From assembly GCF_023973825.1 (NCBI RefSeq), contig NC_090123.1, positions 1,595,501-1,659,500 of the forward strand: a stretch of 64,000 bases of DNA, in the 5' to 3' direction. The stretch comes from Plasmodium brasilianum (taxonomy: Eukaryota > Apicomplexa > Aconoidasida > Haemosporida > Plasmodiidae). Shown piece after piece: positions 21,899 to 33,468 of the stretch (position 1 is the first letter of the stretch; the number at the start of each line of letters is the position of its first letter). The notes beneath the pieces were generated by a model that ran no database searches, was not told where the DNA came from, and saw only the letters and a program-made list of their open reading frames with translations. Both the position numbers and the translations under genes were made by a program.

Positions 21899-23961
21899 AT
21901 GTATGAAGATTTTAATACATTGCCTTTAATAAAATCTATCAGAGAAGATAGTATAGATAATGTATTGAAATTTTTAGAAGCAAATTATAAAGAATATCAA
22001 GTAAATGCAAATGGAGATTTTGAGAAAAAAATTGAAATAGTAGATAAACAAACACAATCAACACCCTTATTTTATGTAACTGCAAGAAAGAATGATGATG
22101 AGTCAGTTGAACTAAGCAAATTGCTTCTTGAAAAGTTTTCCATATGTAGTCCAACAGCTAAAGATTTAATGAAACAAACGTGCTTATTTTATGCAGCAAG
22201 GGAAGGACTTACAAAATTATGTAATTATTTAATTGAAAAGGGTTGTAACCCTAATGATGCAGATAATTTTGGTCAGACATGTTTATTTTACGCATCGAGA
22301 GAAGGGAAAACAGAATGTGTAGAAACTTTAATTAAAAAAGGAGCTAACCCGAATTTATTAGATTTGAATAAACAAACTTGTTTATTTTATGCATGTAGAG
22401 ATGGAAGGTATGATACCGTTAAATGTTTATTAGACAATGGTGTAAACCCATCTATAAAGGACGCTCAAAGGAGAACAGCCTTAACATTTGCTAAGGGAAA
22501 TGGTCATAATAACATTATCCTTCTACTGAAAAACGCCGGATCCATAAGTAAATCCTCCACTGAGGCTGCAGCGCAGTCCAGCAGCTTAAGTATGTTAAGA
22601 AGATATTGCGCGTATATATGTGCTTGCGGATGTATGTACATAAGTTTGCGTTCACTTGTTCTCCTTTATGTATTTATTTATGTTCTTTTTTTTTTGTGTT
22701 CTGTTTTGCTTTCATGTTTGTTTTTCTTTCTGCTATCATTTCTGTCCTCTTTTTTATTTTTTTTTCTGTTTATTTATTGAGTGAAGAAAAATAAACTACC
22801 CCAATGAGCATATGAACAAATGTTTCTTGAGTACGTTTTATGGAACTTCTAATGCACATATTGTTAAGCGTGTTTTCTTCCTAGGTGCATGCACCCATAT
22901 ATGGGAAATATGCTTAACTGCACAGTGTCCACTGCACCCGAGTATATGTTTTTGAAGTCATAGATGAGTGTTCATGTTGACAGTTACACTCTGAAATTTT
23001 ATACTTTCTTCACGTTTCATAAATTGTTTTCTTTTTTATTATTTTTATATAGAAAATGTGTTGGTCCACCAAGGAAGCAGTGTAGAAAACGAAAATAATA
23101 ATAGCGTAAATACACAAGTGGCTCCCAACAGTAACAGTAACTGAAAAAAAAAAAAAAATATATGTTTATGTAACAGATGAGGGTGCAACTGATAACTGGG
23201 GTTAAATGGGCATTTCGGTGAATCCGCACCTCTAAATGCTCACTTGAGTAATATCTGAACATATCTCATATATATTTTTTTTTTTTTTTCCATTCTCAGA
23301 CACTATACTGCGAAAAAAGTATAAGCTACAATACAGACCGCTGGAAGATGAAGATCCTCACCTATGGCTAGATGCGCCATTAATAAAAATACAAGAATTT
23401 GAAAGAAAATTTCCAGATATAGCATTATGGCCAAAGAATATATCCAATGCTAGTTCAGAATTAAATAACTTGAATGATCCTTTTAATAAACAGTGGTATA
23501 TGTTAGCTAACCAAATAATTCAAAGTTTAAGTAAATATGAAGGAGGTCATATTTTTGAAAAACTAGTTGATGCAAAAAAACAAAATTGTCCGGATTATTA
23601 TGATGTAATTAAAAACCCTATGTCTTTTAGTTGTATAAAGGCGAAATTAAAAAAAGGTGTATATGCCTCCCCAACAGAATTTGTTAAAGATGTTCAATTA
23701 GTTTTTGATAATTGTAGTTTATATAATACTTCAAGTTCTCTAGTTGCAATTACTGGAAAAAATATAGAAGCATATTTTAACAATCAGTTAATAGTCACAG
23801 GATATAATAATTTTGTTTTAAAGGAAAAGACAATAAATGAGCGTCTGCAAAAAGTTGAAGAAGAAAATATTAGATGGAACGAGCAACAACAGCTGAAAGT
23901 TAAACATGAGCAATCAAATGAAGAGAACAAGAGTGAGCAGCATGTCATTCCGAATGCGTAG
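21899..23961 (+). CDS. BDP1: Bromodomain protein 1 (BDP1), ankyrin repeats plus bromodomain
   Basis: Model: 21899-22589, 23053-23130 and 23300-23961, giving 476 residues. Donors are GTATGT and GTAACA; acceptors are TATATAG and TTCTCAG. Ankyrin repeats fill about residues 55-215, with the repeated core QTCLFYAxREG seen three times. A Ser/Asn-rich linker follows. A complete bromodomain covers about 318-420 and includes the PDYYDVIKNPMSF ZA-loop motif and FDNCSLYN; the Asn of YN (about 399) should hold acetyl-lysine. A Glu/Lys tail ends the protein. In P. falciparum, BDP1 binds acetylated histones at promoters of invasion genes. A second in-frame donor 6 bp downstream (after 23136) would add two residues. 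Intron 1 is 463 bp and contains T-rich sequence that prolongs a false open frame. Confidence 0.88.
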
Positions 23962-25634
23962 TAGTCTAAACGGTTCATTAGCAAAAATAGGATAACAACT
24001 TTAGTGAGTATCTAAGTTATGTTTCAGTAAAAACAGGAATAACAGAAAGGGAGTACCATATGGAAATTACAGTTTAGAATAGTTACTGTGATGAGGAACT
24101 GCTATTGTAATACAGAGAAAAAAAAAAAAAAAAAATTTTAATTATTTCTTTTCATTTCTTATAACGTAAACTAGTTGTGCGTATATATGTATGTATTTAT
24201 GTATGTATGCATGCATTGCATTTAGGCACACACATTGCAATATATGTATCAAGTGTACATTTGTTTTGACAATTTGTAATTTTTGCACTCTTTTCTATTT
24301 GAGAAAAAACAGCAGTTCAACATATATATATTTGTGTCCCTCATAAAATTAAAATATTATACCCTGTTTCAAAAATGTTTTAAATTATGAATATATTTTT
24401 AATAAAGTGTTTGTAAGAAAACTAAATTTTTTTTTTTTTTATTTTAACACATGTATACATATTATATGTATATATGGGTATACCTATATGCGCATAATTA
24501 TATGTTCATACCTATCTGTACATAATTATATGTGCTTCTTATTTGTATTATGATCATTGTATTTATGTATTCTTCCTTATTTTTTTTTTTTTTTTTCAAA
24601 CTTAAGTAATATGTTTCTTAATTTTTAGCGATATATATCTTAAAAAATGCAAATTAGACAAATAATATAACTTCAAAAAAGTATGAAACAGAAAACAAAG
24701 TAAATAAAACTATACCGTGGTTGGAAATATAAGAGGAAATAAATCTTTTTTTTTTTTTTCAACAATTATGTTGACTCTATATACATTTTATTTACACATA
24801 AACTCACACATATGACTATTAGACTTTTGCTGTTATATTGTGACCCTTGTGCTTTTAAATGAGCATATTATGAAAAACGTAATTTGGGGGGTTGGCACAT
24901 ACATATTTTGCTAATCGGTTTTGGGGAGTAAAGTGTTTGAATCAATTTTAGCAGATTCATTTGATTCTGTATACAAACACACATAAATGTATGTATGTAT
25001 TTACGTGCGCACATATGTATACAAATATTTTCAATCACTTCCCTTACTTCACCTAACCAGATGGAGCTGCCGCTCCCGCTGCTGTTTCCTATTATGATAT
25101 TCCTTTTTCAAAATGTTTATGTTATTTCGAACGAATAGCAACACGTAAGCATCATCTACAACATATATGATTTCATTTTGTTCTGATTTCTGTCCTTGAC
25201 ATAAAGGTTAATATTTGTGTTACTTTTGACTTAAATTACATTTGCAGTTGTTTTAAAAAAAAAAAAAAAAAAAAAAAAGAGCAAAACTTCAAGTGTAAAG
25301 ACATCAGATGTTGTTCAAAAATAAAACATACAAAATTGGAAGCACCAGATTAAACCAGTTTTAAGGGAAATGCAAATAAATGATATTAAAAATGAGGAAA
25401 GATAGTGAAAAGTATAACTAAAAATTGATTATCAAAAAAATTAAATTAAATTAATTTTTTTTTTTTTTAATGATAAAATTTCAAAATCGTATCTTTCTTT
25501 TTCTATTTATTATGTTTATAACTGTTCTCTACGTTAGTCCGCACAAGTAAATTTGTTTGTTTGTTTGTTTGTCTGTCTGTCTGTCTGATTGCTTTTTTTT
25601 TTTTTTTTTTTTTTTTAAAGCAATATTTATAAGT
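23962..25634. other. Intergenic region between BDP1 and plasmepsin VII
   Basis: Both flanking genes are on the plus strand, so this holds the BDP1 3' UTR and the PM VII promoter. It contains TATG repeats (24180-24215), several poly-T/poly-A tracts and, just before PM VII, a TTTG/TCTG run (25553-25590) followed by a long T tract. A slightly G+C-rich patch occurs near 25050-25090. No gene is seen. Confidence 0.55.
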
Positions 25635-28224
25635 ATGCACAGAGTAGTAGCTCACATTAGTGTTTATTTTCTTCTGAAAATATTGTTAATAAAGTTTGTC
25701 TTGTCTATTTTGAACAGTAGGATAAATAATGAAACTTATACAATACCAGAAAAAAATGCAAAATATATCAGAAACTCTTATTCGAAGCACTTCAAATTTT
25801 TGGAATATCCAGGAGCTTTTGTAATGAGTTCTTTTGTACAAACAAATGAGAGAGATAATGTGATATCAATAAAATTAAATAAGCAAGATATTCCTTCGAA
25901 AAAAATATCAACATATTATGGACAGGTAACAATTGGAAAAAATTCAGAAAACAAAATTAATGTTTTATTTGATACTGGTTCAACGGAATTTTGGATACCC
26001 TATGAAAATTGTAAAGGTTCAAAATTTAATAATACTATTATTCATAATAAGTACAAAAGGACCAATTCTTTCAAATATAAATATGACAAGAAAGGATTAC
26101 CCAGCTTGTTAGAAGTAAAATATCTTAGTGGAAAAATAATGGGATTTGACGGTAAATGATAGAGATTTACAATTATTGACAAGCTTATTCAGTACTACCT
26201 CTTCCTTTATCCTTAGTCAACTTCAATTGCTGATAATACTTATGTTTGTATTAGATACCTATCCATATATGTATGTATACATCAAAAAAGTATTCCTAAA
26301 CCCATCGAACTTTTAAACTGTTTCTTTATAACCGTTACGGACATTTTCAGGATATGATACAGTGAATTTAGGGAAAGCTTTGTCCATTCCTGATACAAAC
26401 ATCGCTTTTGCTGTATGTCTCAACACACTTTTTGCAGCCACTTAGATTCGTGGTCCTCTTGAAAGATGCCTTTATGCCCATTTCAAAATATATATTCACA
26501 CACACACACACACCATATCCTTCCCATTTTAAAATGATGTAAATGCAAAATTTAAATATACGTCATAATACCCGTTTATTTTTCTCAGACACAAGTAGAT
26601 ATACCAGTTTTAGAAGATTTTAAGTGGGTAAACAGGCGTTTTACGAAATATTCTGGCAATTTTTGGGCATTGATAATAATGTAAATTGTGCTTTATGCAT
26701 GTACATATATATATATACATGTATATACTCTTATGTGTGTACTTTTTTTATCGAATAAGGATGGTATATTGGGCTTGGGATTCGAGAACGAGGATTCCCA
26801 AAAACGTGGAGTAAAGCCATTGTTCGTTAAAAACATTTTATTTATTCATAATATCCATAAAAAAAAGAAGAAAAAAAAAGAAATAACACAACAAAACAAT
26901 ATTATATAAATAATAGAATTAAAAAGCAAAACATGTATCTTTCTCTAACACTATTTTCAGTTTAGATCACGTGAAGGATGACAAAATCTTGACAGCTAAA
27001 AATTACAAAAATATTTTTGGATACTATATATCGGATAGAGGTAAACATATATGGATACGTTCTTATACGCTAGGATGAGAAGAGGCGTGAACCCTTTTTG
27101 TTTTGGGATATTAAAGAGAATAAATAATTTTTTTTTTTTTTTTGTCTTGCTTTTTTTTCAGAAGGATATATTACCTTTGGTGGAGTGGATAATCGATTGA
27201 AAAGATCGCCCGATGAAGAAATTATGTAAGGGATGAAATTTTCATTTCCTTTATTTTTTTTTTTTTTAGTAATTTAGCGTTAAAAGTTTTTATTTTGTGT
27301 TCTATTTTCCATTCCTTCTTTTTCTTTTTCCTCTGAATTAGTTGGACCCCAGTTTCAACTGAAATGGGCTTTTGGACAAGTATTCACAAGATTCTGGAAA
27401 GGCGAAGAAAAGCGAAGCAGCACTTTTTCGTTTTTCTTAATAGATGTATTTGCCAATTCGTATGTATATTTATGTATATATATGTATGGGTATTTATGCA
27501 TATATATGTATATGTATGGGTATTTATGCATATATATGTATATGTATGAACATGTATGTATATGTATGTATATGTATGTGTATGTACATGCGAATAACAG
27601 TCCATTTGTTTTCTCAATTTGCTCTCCTGCTGTGACTTGTTCTAAGTTGATCTGGTTGGAATCAGAAAGGAAAATGCCCCTAATGTGAACAAGGAGCAAG
27701 GTGACGAGCTGATAGTAAAATACGAAGGGTTTCACGATGGAGGGAGTAAATCCATAGTTGATACGGGGACCTTTTTAATATATGCTCCAAAAAAGACTAT
27801 GGAAAACTACTTAAACGATTTAACAATAAATTCTTGTGAGGATAAACATAAATTACCTTACATAATATTTCAAATAAGAGCAAAAGAAATGAAATCAATA
27901 AATGGTACAGCTATTATTGAATTAGTATTGTCTCCAAATGACTATGTCATTGAGTATTTAGATGAGATTAACTCAACAAGAGAATGTGTTTTAGGAATTC
28001 AAGCAGATGATCAATCTGAGGAAGATCATATAGATGGTTGGACCTTGGGCCAAGTGTTTTTAAAATCTTACTACACTATTTTTGATAAAGATAATTTACA
28101 AATAGGTTTTGTTAGAAGTAAACAGAATTTTACTAAGGACGCTTATACGAAAAAATCGTTTCTAAGTGTAAGGTCAAAAAGGGGAAAAGCGAATAAGAAC
28201 AATTATAACGGACCATTACAATAA
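25635..28224 (+). CDS. PMVII: Plasmepsin VII, pepsin-family aspartic protease (eight exons)
   Basis: Model exons: 25635-26151, 26351-26412, 26589-26627, 26760-26821, 26961-27040, 27162-27225, 27342-27379 and 27647-28224, giving 479 residues with every phase consistent. A hydrophobic N-terminus (about 8-27) acts as signal or anchor. Catalytic motifs are DTGST (Asp113) and DTGTF (Asp326). Other pepsin-fold landmarks are WIPYENC, the flap region YLSGKIMGFDGYDTV, DGILGLGF, YITFGGVD and WTPVSTEMGFW. Identity as PM VII rests on exon-rich structure, position between BDP1 and a UBC E2, and the lack of a food-vacuole plasmepsin type pro-region; PM VII is known from mosquito-stage zygotes and ookinetes. 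Exon 4 uses a weak donor (GTTCGT), chosen because the better GTAAAG site breaks the frame. Exon 8 starts after TTCTAAG, not the nearer ATCAG, for the same reason. Intron 7 carries a TATGTATGGG-type repeat (27470-27590). Confidence 0.85.
27470..27590. repeat. TATG-rich microsatellite inside plasmepsin VII intron 7
   Basis: Tandem units of TATATGTATG and GGTATTTATGCA, including two near-identical 33-bp copies starting near 27480 and 27513. They create several overlapping false frames on both strands but lie wholly in the intron. Confidence 0.8.
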
Positions 28225-28354
28225 AAAGATAAGCTACAATTTATAGGTAGAAAATGCAAGGGATACTAAGGTAAAACATATGAGAAACAAATAACGTTAT
28301 AAAAAAGAAATTAGTGCTATTTTTGAATGTTATCAAAAAAAAAAAAAAAAAAAA

Positions 28355-28440
28355 AAGTATAGTATAGTATAGTATAGTTAGTATAGTATAGTATAGTTAG
28401 TATAGTATAGTATAGTTAGTATAGTAGAGCATAGTATAAT
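28355..28440. repeat. TATAG pentanucleotide array with higher-order unit
   Basis: TATAG repeats are grouped into blocks separated by an extra TTAG, so that TAGTATAGTATAGTATAGT blocks recur about every 24 bp. Confidence 0.85.
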
Positions 28441-28662
28441 GATTAAAAAACATGTTTATGTTAAGATAAACAAATTTCTCCCAGAACGATGCCACCAGTT
28501 GTAAGAATATATTGACACATAAATTTAATCTGATAAATAAGAAATTTTAAAAAATCTTGTTTATTAAACTTGTATTGGATTATATAAATGTATACGTTTA
28601 TGTGTATGCACACGTTCTTGTGCGTGTATTTGTTTATGTTCATACGAGAACATTTAAGCAGG

Positions 28663-28697
<35 letters not shown>

Positions 28698-28869
28698 ACG
28701 TATGTACATATACATATATATGTACAACATAAGACTATTTTTCCATTAAAATTTTTCCTCAATTTTACTATTTTACATACTAATTGAATTGTTCAGAGTT
28801 TGCTTAATTTTTTATACTGTTAAATGAATGAACTTAAATAGAAAAAAGAAAAAAAGAATGAAAAAATGT

Positions 28870-29085
28870 ACAAATGAGTGGACGCAGAATTGCACAAACG
28901 AATGGACGCAGAATTGCACAAATGAATGAACACAAAAATGCACAAATGAATGAACACAAAAATGCACAAATGAATGGACACAAAAATGCACAAATGAATG
29001 GACGCAGAATTGCACAAACGAATGAACACAAAAGTGCATAAACGAATGAATATAAAAATGCACAATCGAACGAACGAAAAAAGGT
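28870..29085. repeat. 24-bp minisatellite, about nine copies
   Basis: The consensus is ACAAATGAATGGACACAAAA plus ATGC, in about nine tandem copies with limited divergence (GAACAC, GGACGC, ATTGC variants). The period is divisible by three, so three minus-strand frames stay open through it. The plus-strand frame beginning ATGAGTGGACGC ends at a TAA inside the array. Confidence 0.9.
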
Positions 29086-29449
29086 CGAAAATGAACCATA
29101 CAGGCACACATTCTTCTCAACAAATGTTCACTTGAAAAGAAAGGGCCTTAATATAACACGCTAAATTCTTGTTTAGCTGCTAAATGTTGATAACACAAAA
29201 AATAATTATATTTATGAAAGAAGTTGTCAGTGAAATATAGCATCAAAGAGAGAAAAAAAAAATTATATGTAGGTCTACTAAATTTAAATAGTATACAGTA
29301 TAATATTAAATTTTAAGTTTTTTACAAAGTAATATTTAAAAAGAAAAGAGAAGAGAAAGCATTTTTAATGCATTTGGGTAAGTACTCATAAACATGAATT
29401 TACAAATAAAAAATTTCTGTTAAAAAAAAAGGGAGAATTGTGTTTGTAC

Positions 29450-29492
<43 letters not shown>

Positions 29493-29932
29493 TCGTACTA
29501 AATTTTAATGAATATAAAAAAAAGGAAAAAAAAATTTTTAATACAAGATACAACTGATAAAAAAATGTAAATTTACTTTATATAATTTCATTTTTCTTGC
29601 TCGCGAACTAAAAATAAGGGCTTAAAAAAAAAAAAAGGAAAAAATGGAAAAAAAGGAAAAAGAGAATTGCATCAAACCCAAGTCTGTACTAAATATAAAT
29701 TAGTTGTATATAAGCATAAGTGACTAAAACGGAGTGAGGGAGCTACATGTATATACAATATTAAGCTTGTTTTTACTGCTTTCTTTTCTCCTTATTATTC
29801 TTCTTGTTCGTCTCCTTATTCGTCTTCTTATTCATCTTCTTATTTTCTTTCTTAACATTCTTCATCTTATTCATTCATATTTTCCGTTTTCCATAATTTA
29901 TAAATAAGGGACTCACACAAAAAAGGTACGGG

Positions 29933-31177
29933 TCATAAGTTGTCAAGGTCTATGTCTTGGACTTCTTGGTCGACATATGATAACTCACTAACTGGTGATA
30001 TGTTACCATTCATATTTGAAGTATTTTTTTCTTTTTTTTGCTTATCCCATAAATCTTTACTTGCGTACAACTTAACATACTCTGTTGATAAGGAAAAAAA
30101 AATTATGAAAATATAAAAAATTGAAATGATAAAGTATGTATTTATAGTGAAGAAAATACATATTCATAATTCAATTTGAAAAATATTAAAACACACAAGC
30201 ACTGGAAAGGAAACATAAAAAAAAAAAAAAATATATCGAAAAGAATACCTTTTACTTTTTCTTCATAAATATTTTTGTCTTTCATAAGTAATGAAGCCGC
30301 ATCACTGTTTAGGGGATCAGATGGATTAGGGTAGGTGAGAAGTTGGGGTAGAAAAACTTCGAAAACATTTACAAGGCCTTAAAAAAAGGAAAAAAAGAAG
30401 AAGGTAGGTGTATCGGTGTGCTATACTGTACAATCATCTATCCGTTCCTATATTCATATGCATTTTCATATACTCGTCCGCATGCATATTTGTGTGCGCG
30501 TTTGTATACTCCTATTCTTACTGTATAGCGGAGTCCATGTTTGGTTAATGACATCCAGACAAACAGACCCAGACGCTTCATCAACATTCGGGTGTAATAA
30601 TTTGTTAATAAATCCTATAGAGGGAGAAGCAAAAGGATAATCATCCGGCAAGGTTACATGAACTTTCCATATTCCTCCTTCATATGCGGCTAATTTGAAA
30701 AGAAATCAAAAATACACACAAATATATACTAATAAGGTATGGATACCACTATAAACACAAATTCATATGTAATTATATATGCTATAACGAGGATTAATAC
30801 GAATACACGCTTACACACATGCATACAAAGAGGTTCACATACATACACATGTGTATATATAAACACGCATGCGACACTAATGTGTAGATATTTCTAAAAC
30901 TATAAAGTCTTCCTACTTCCATTTGGCCCATGAAACATCACGTCAAAATCTTGTGTGCTTCCATTGTTTAATTCTAAATCATACCCAGCCATAATACTAC
31001 GAGAAATGCACACAGTTGTATATGTTTACATATATTATATATACCGAAATACATTTATACATGTACATATGAATATATGCATATTAAAGTCATACACTTA
31101 CATATAAATGGTGTTACATATATATTTTAAAGTTATTTGTTAGGATTCATTTTTTTCTTTCTTTCTTTCTCTCTTTC

Positions 31178-31215
<38 letters not shown>

Positions 31216-31274
31216 TGTACTAACAGCTTGGTAAAGTCGCACTGCTTTCTCGTTAATGATGTTTGATGATTCAT
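29933..31274 (-). CDS. Ubiquitin-conjugating enzyme E2, UBE2H/Ubc8 type (five exons)
   Basis: Model: complement of 29933-30081, 30249-30377, 30522-30689, 30917-30996 and 31225-31274, giving 191 residues with all phases fitting. The UBC fold is complete: [19 protein letters not shown], then PFASPSIGF, the HPN triad (76-78) and the active-site Cys87 in [12 protein letters not shown]. The [13 protein letters not shown] sequence and the [15 protein letters not shown] stretch are diagnostic of the UBE2H/Ubc8 subfamily. The C-terminal extension ends in an acidic segment ([13 protein letters not shown]), as in human UBE2H. In yeast and human this E2 serves the GID/CTLH ubiquitin ligase; the same partnership in the parasite is inference. 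The first exon is only 50 bp and joins upstream of the in-frame ATG at 30992; starting there would lose the N-terminal helix. Confidence 0.88.
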
Positions 31275-31957
31275 TGTTATATATCTAAATATTTTTTTTC
31301 TTCTTTTTTCTTTTTTTCTGTATTTTTTCCCCTCCTTCTGATGCTCTTCTTATGCTATTGTACTAGTAGAATTTGTGATACTCTGAATGTTATTATATTG
31401 TTAATCCCTTCGTGTGTGATATGTGTATACATATATATATTTATATATATATATATATATATATGTAATTAAATCATTCTTTATATTACTGCTTCGATTT
31501 TTTAGTAAGTACATAATATAAAATAAACAATATAAACAATTTTATAGTAATAATTTTTTTTTTTTTTTTCTTTGTTAACTACCTTACTATATTAATTTTG
31601 GACGATAGCAGCATGTAATAATAAATATATAGATGTTTATTTTAATAAAAAGTACAATGTGAGCTAGTAGTGATAATATTGATGGTGGATATTTTATTTT
31701 AATTCTGTACTGTTATACTCACATATAATACTTATACATATGTATGTACTATATATGTATGTATGCATAACATGTATATGTATATTATTCAAAATGTTTA
31801 ATTTTTAAAAAGTGTGTAGCTTAAAAAATGGTTTTCCTACATGTTTCGTTTTTTATTATTTATTTTGTAATATTTATTTTGTAATATTTATTTTGTAATA
31901 TTTATTTTATATTATTTATATTTTGTTTTTCACTTTTCATTTTTCATATATATATAT

Positions 31958-31997
<40 letters not shown>

Positions 31998-32473
31998 TGG
32001 TTTAACAAAAAAATAAAGGAAAAAAATGGCATTTAATTCTAAAAAATTGTAAGATTTTTTACGAGGTTCTCTGCAAGGTTCTTTGTGAAGTTCTCGTGAC
32101 GAACAAAGAAATGTATATATTTACAATAACTTGGTTTGGAGTGGTAAATATGACTTTTTAGTTTAAGGCATAATATTGCAATAAAACTTGAGACTTATTT
32201 TTTATATATAATTAGGCTTCTGTTCTTTTGTAAAAACCTTTTCCCTTTTTTATTTAAAAGATGGAGGATATAATTTTCATCAAAAGAAGCATTCTGATTT
32301 TTTCAAAAAAAGGGGGTTTCTGATTTATTAAAAATGAGATTTCTAATTTTTACCAAAAAGAAGTGTCTGATTTTTGCGAAAACTACCATCAATATATATA
32401 TACCTCTTCCTATTTTTTTTTTTTTTTCTTCTGCCCTCTTTTTAGGTTATTATGTGTGTATTTAAAATATAAC

Positions 32474-32510
<37 letters not shown>

Positions 32511-32763
32511 AAAATAGAAAAGAAAAGAAAAAGATTTGTAATAAAAGTTCCTATACAAATATTATACTATAATACTAAATCATAAAAAAAAAAAAAATAT
32601 ATATTTTTACAACTTAAATTAAGTCGAATAAACATAATTTCATAATTAAACTTTAATCATTAATTTTTAATTTTCCATGTATATATACATGCGTATATAT
32701 ACAAATATATATACATTGTATATGTAAACATGAAGTTAAATATAAAGCAAAAAAAAAAAAAAA

Positions 32764-32799
<36 letters not shown>

Positions 32800-33000
32800 C
32801 TATTTATCTATTTATCTATTTATCTATTTATTTATTTATTTATATATATACATATATATATATAAATTAAAAATAGTGTGAACAAATGGATTTTCTATTT
32901 TTGTCAAAAAATATCTTTTAAGTGGGTAATGTGTGTAATATATTTACCAAAAAAAAAAAAGAAAAAGGCAATAATGCAATATATATACATGCATGTAATG

Positions 33001-33040
<40 letters not shown>

Positions 33041-33433
33041 TTGTACATATATTCACATACATATATTTATATATTATACACATATATACATATATAATAT
33101 AAAAGGATAAAAACTAAGCCTTTTAAAGCGTGCTCATCAATGAGCTAATATCTTAATTTTTTTTAATAAAATAAGAAAAAAAAAAAAAATTAGCATAAAT
33201 GGAATAATACAGGAAGCGATAAATTAGCATTTATACATGTCGTCTTGTATAAATTTATATATATGCAGAAAAATGTATTTTATATATATATATATAATAT
33301 ATATATATAAATAAATTTATATTTTTATTCATATATACATGTGTAAATAAATATGAAGTATATGGGCAATATATGCAAATGTATATACAAATGTATAAAC
33401 AAATATATATTAAAAATATACGTAAATAAATAA

Positions 33434-33468
<35 letters not shown>

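Larger units (their letters stand above)
28225..29932. other. Convergent intergenic region rich in tandem repeats
   Basis: The region lies between the 3' ends of plasmepsin VII and the E2 gene. It holds a TATAG pentamer array (28355-28440), a 24-bp minisatellite (28870-29085), a (TA)n run (29455-29490) and a T/C-rich stretch with repeated TCTTATTC units near 29780-29880 that is probably in the E2 3' UTR. No gene is supported. Confidence 0.6.

Noticed and set aside
28812..29123. Three overlapping minus-strand frames across the 24-bp minisatellite
   Set aside because: All three frames being open reflects the period; there is no start context or unique sequence, and they read as Cys/Phe/His-rich polymers.
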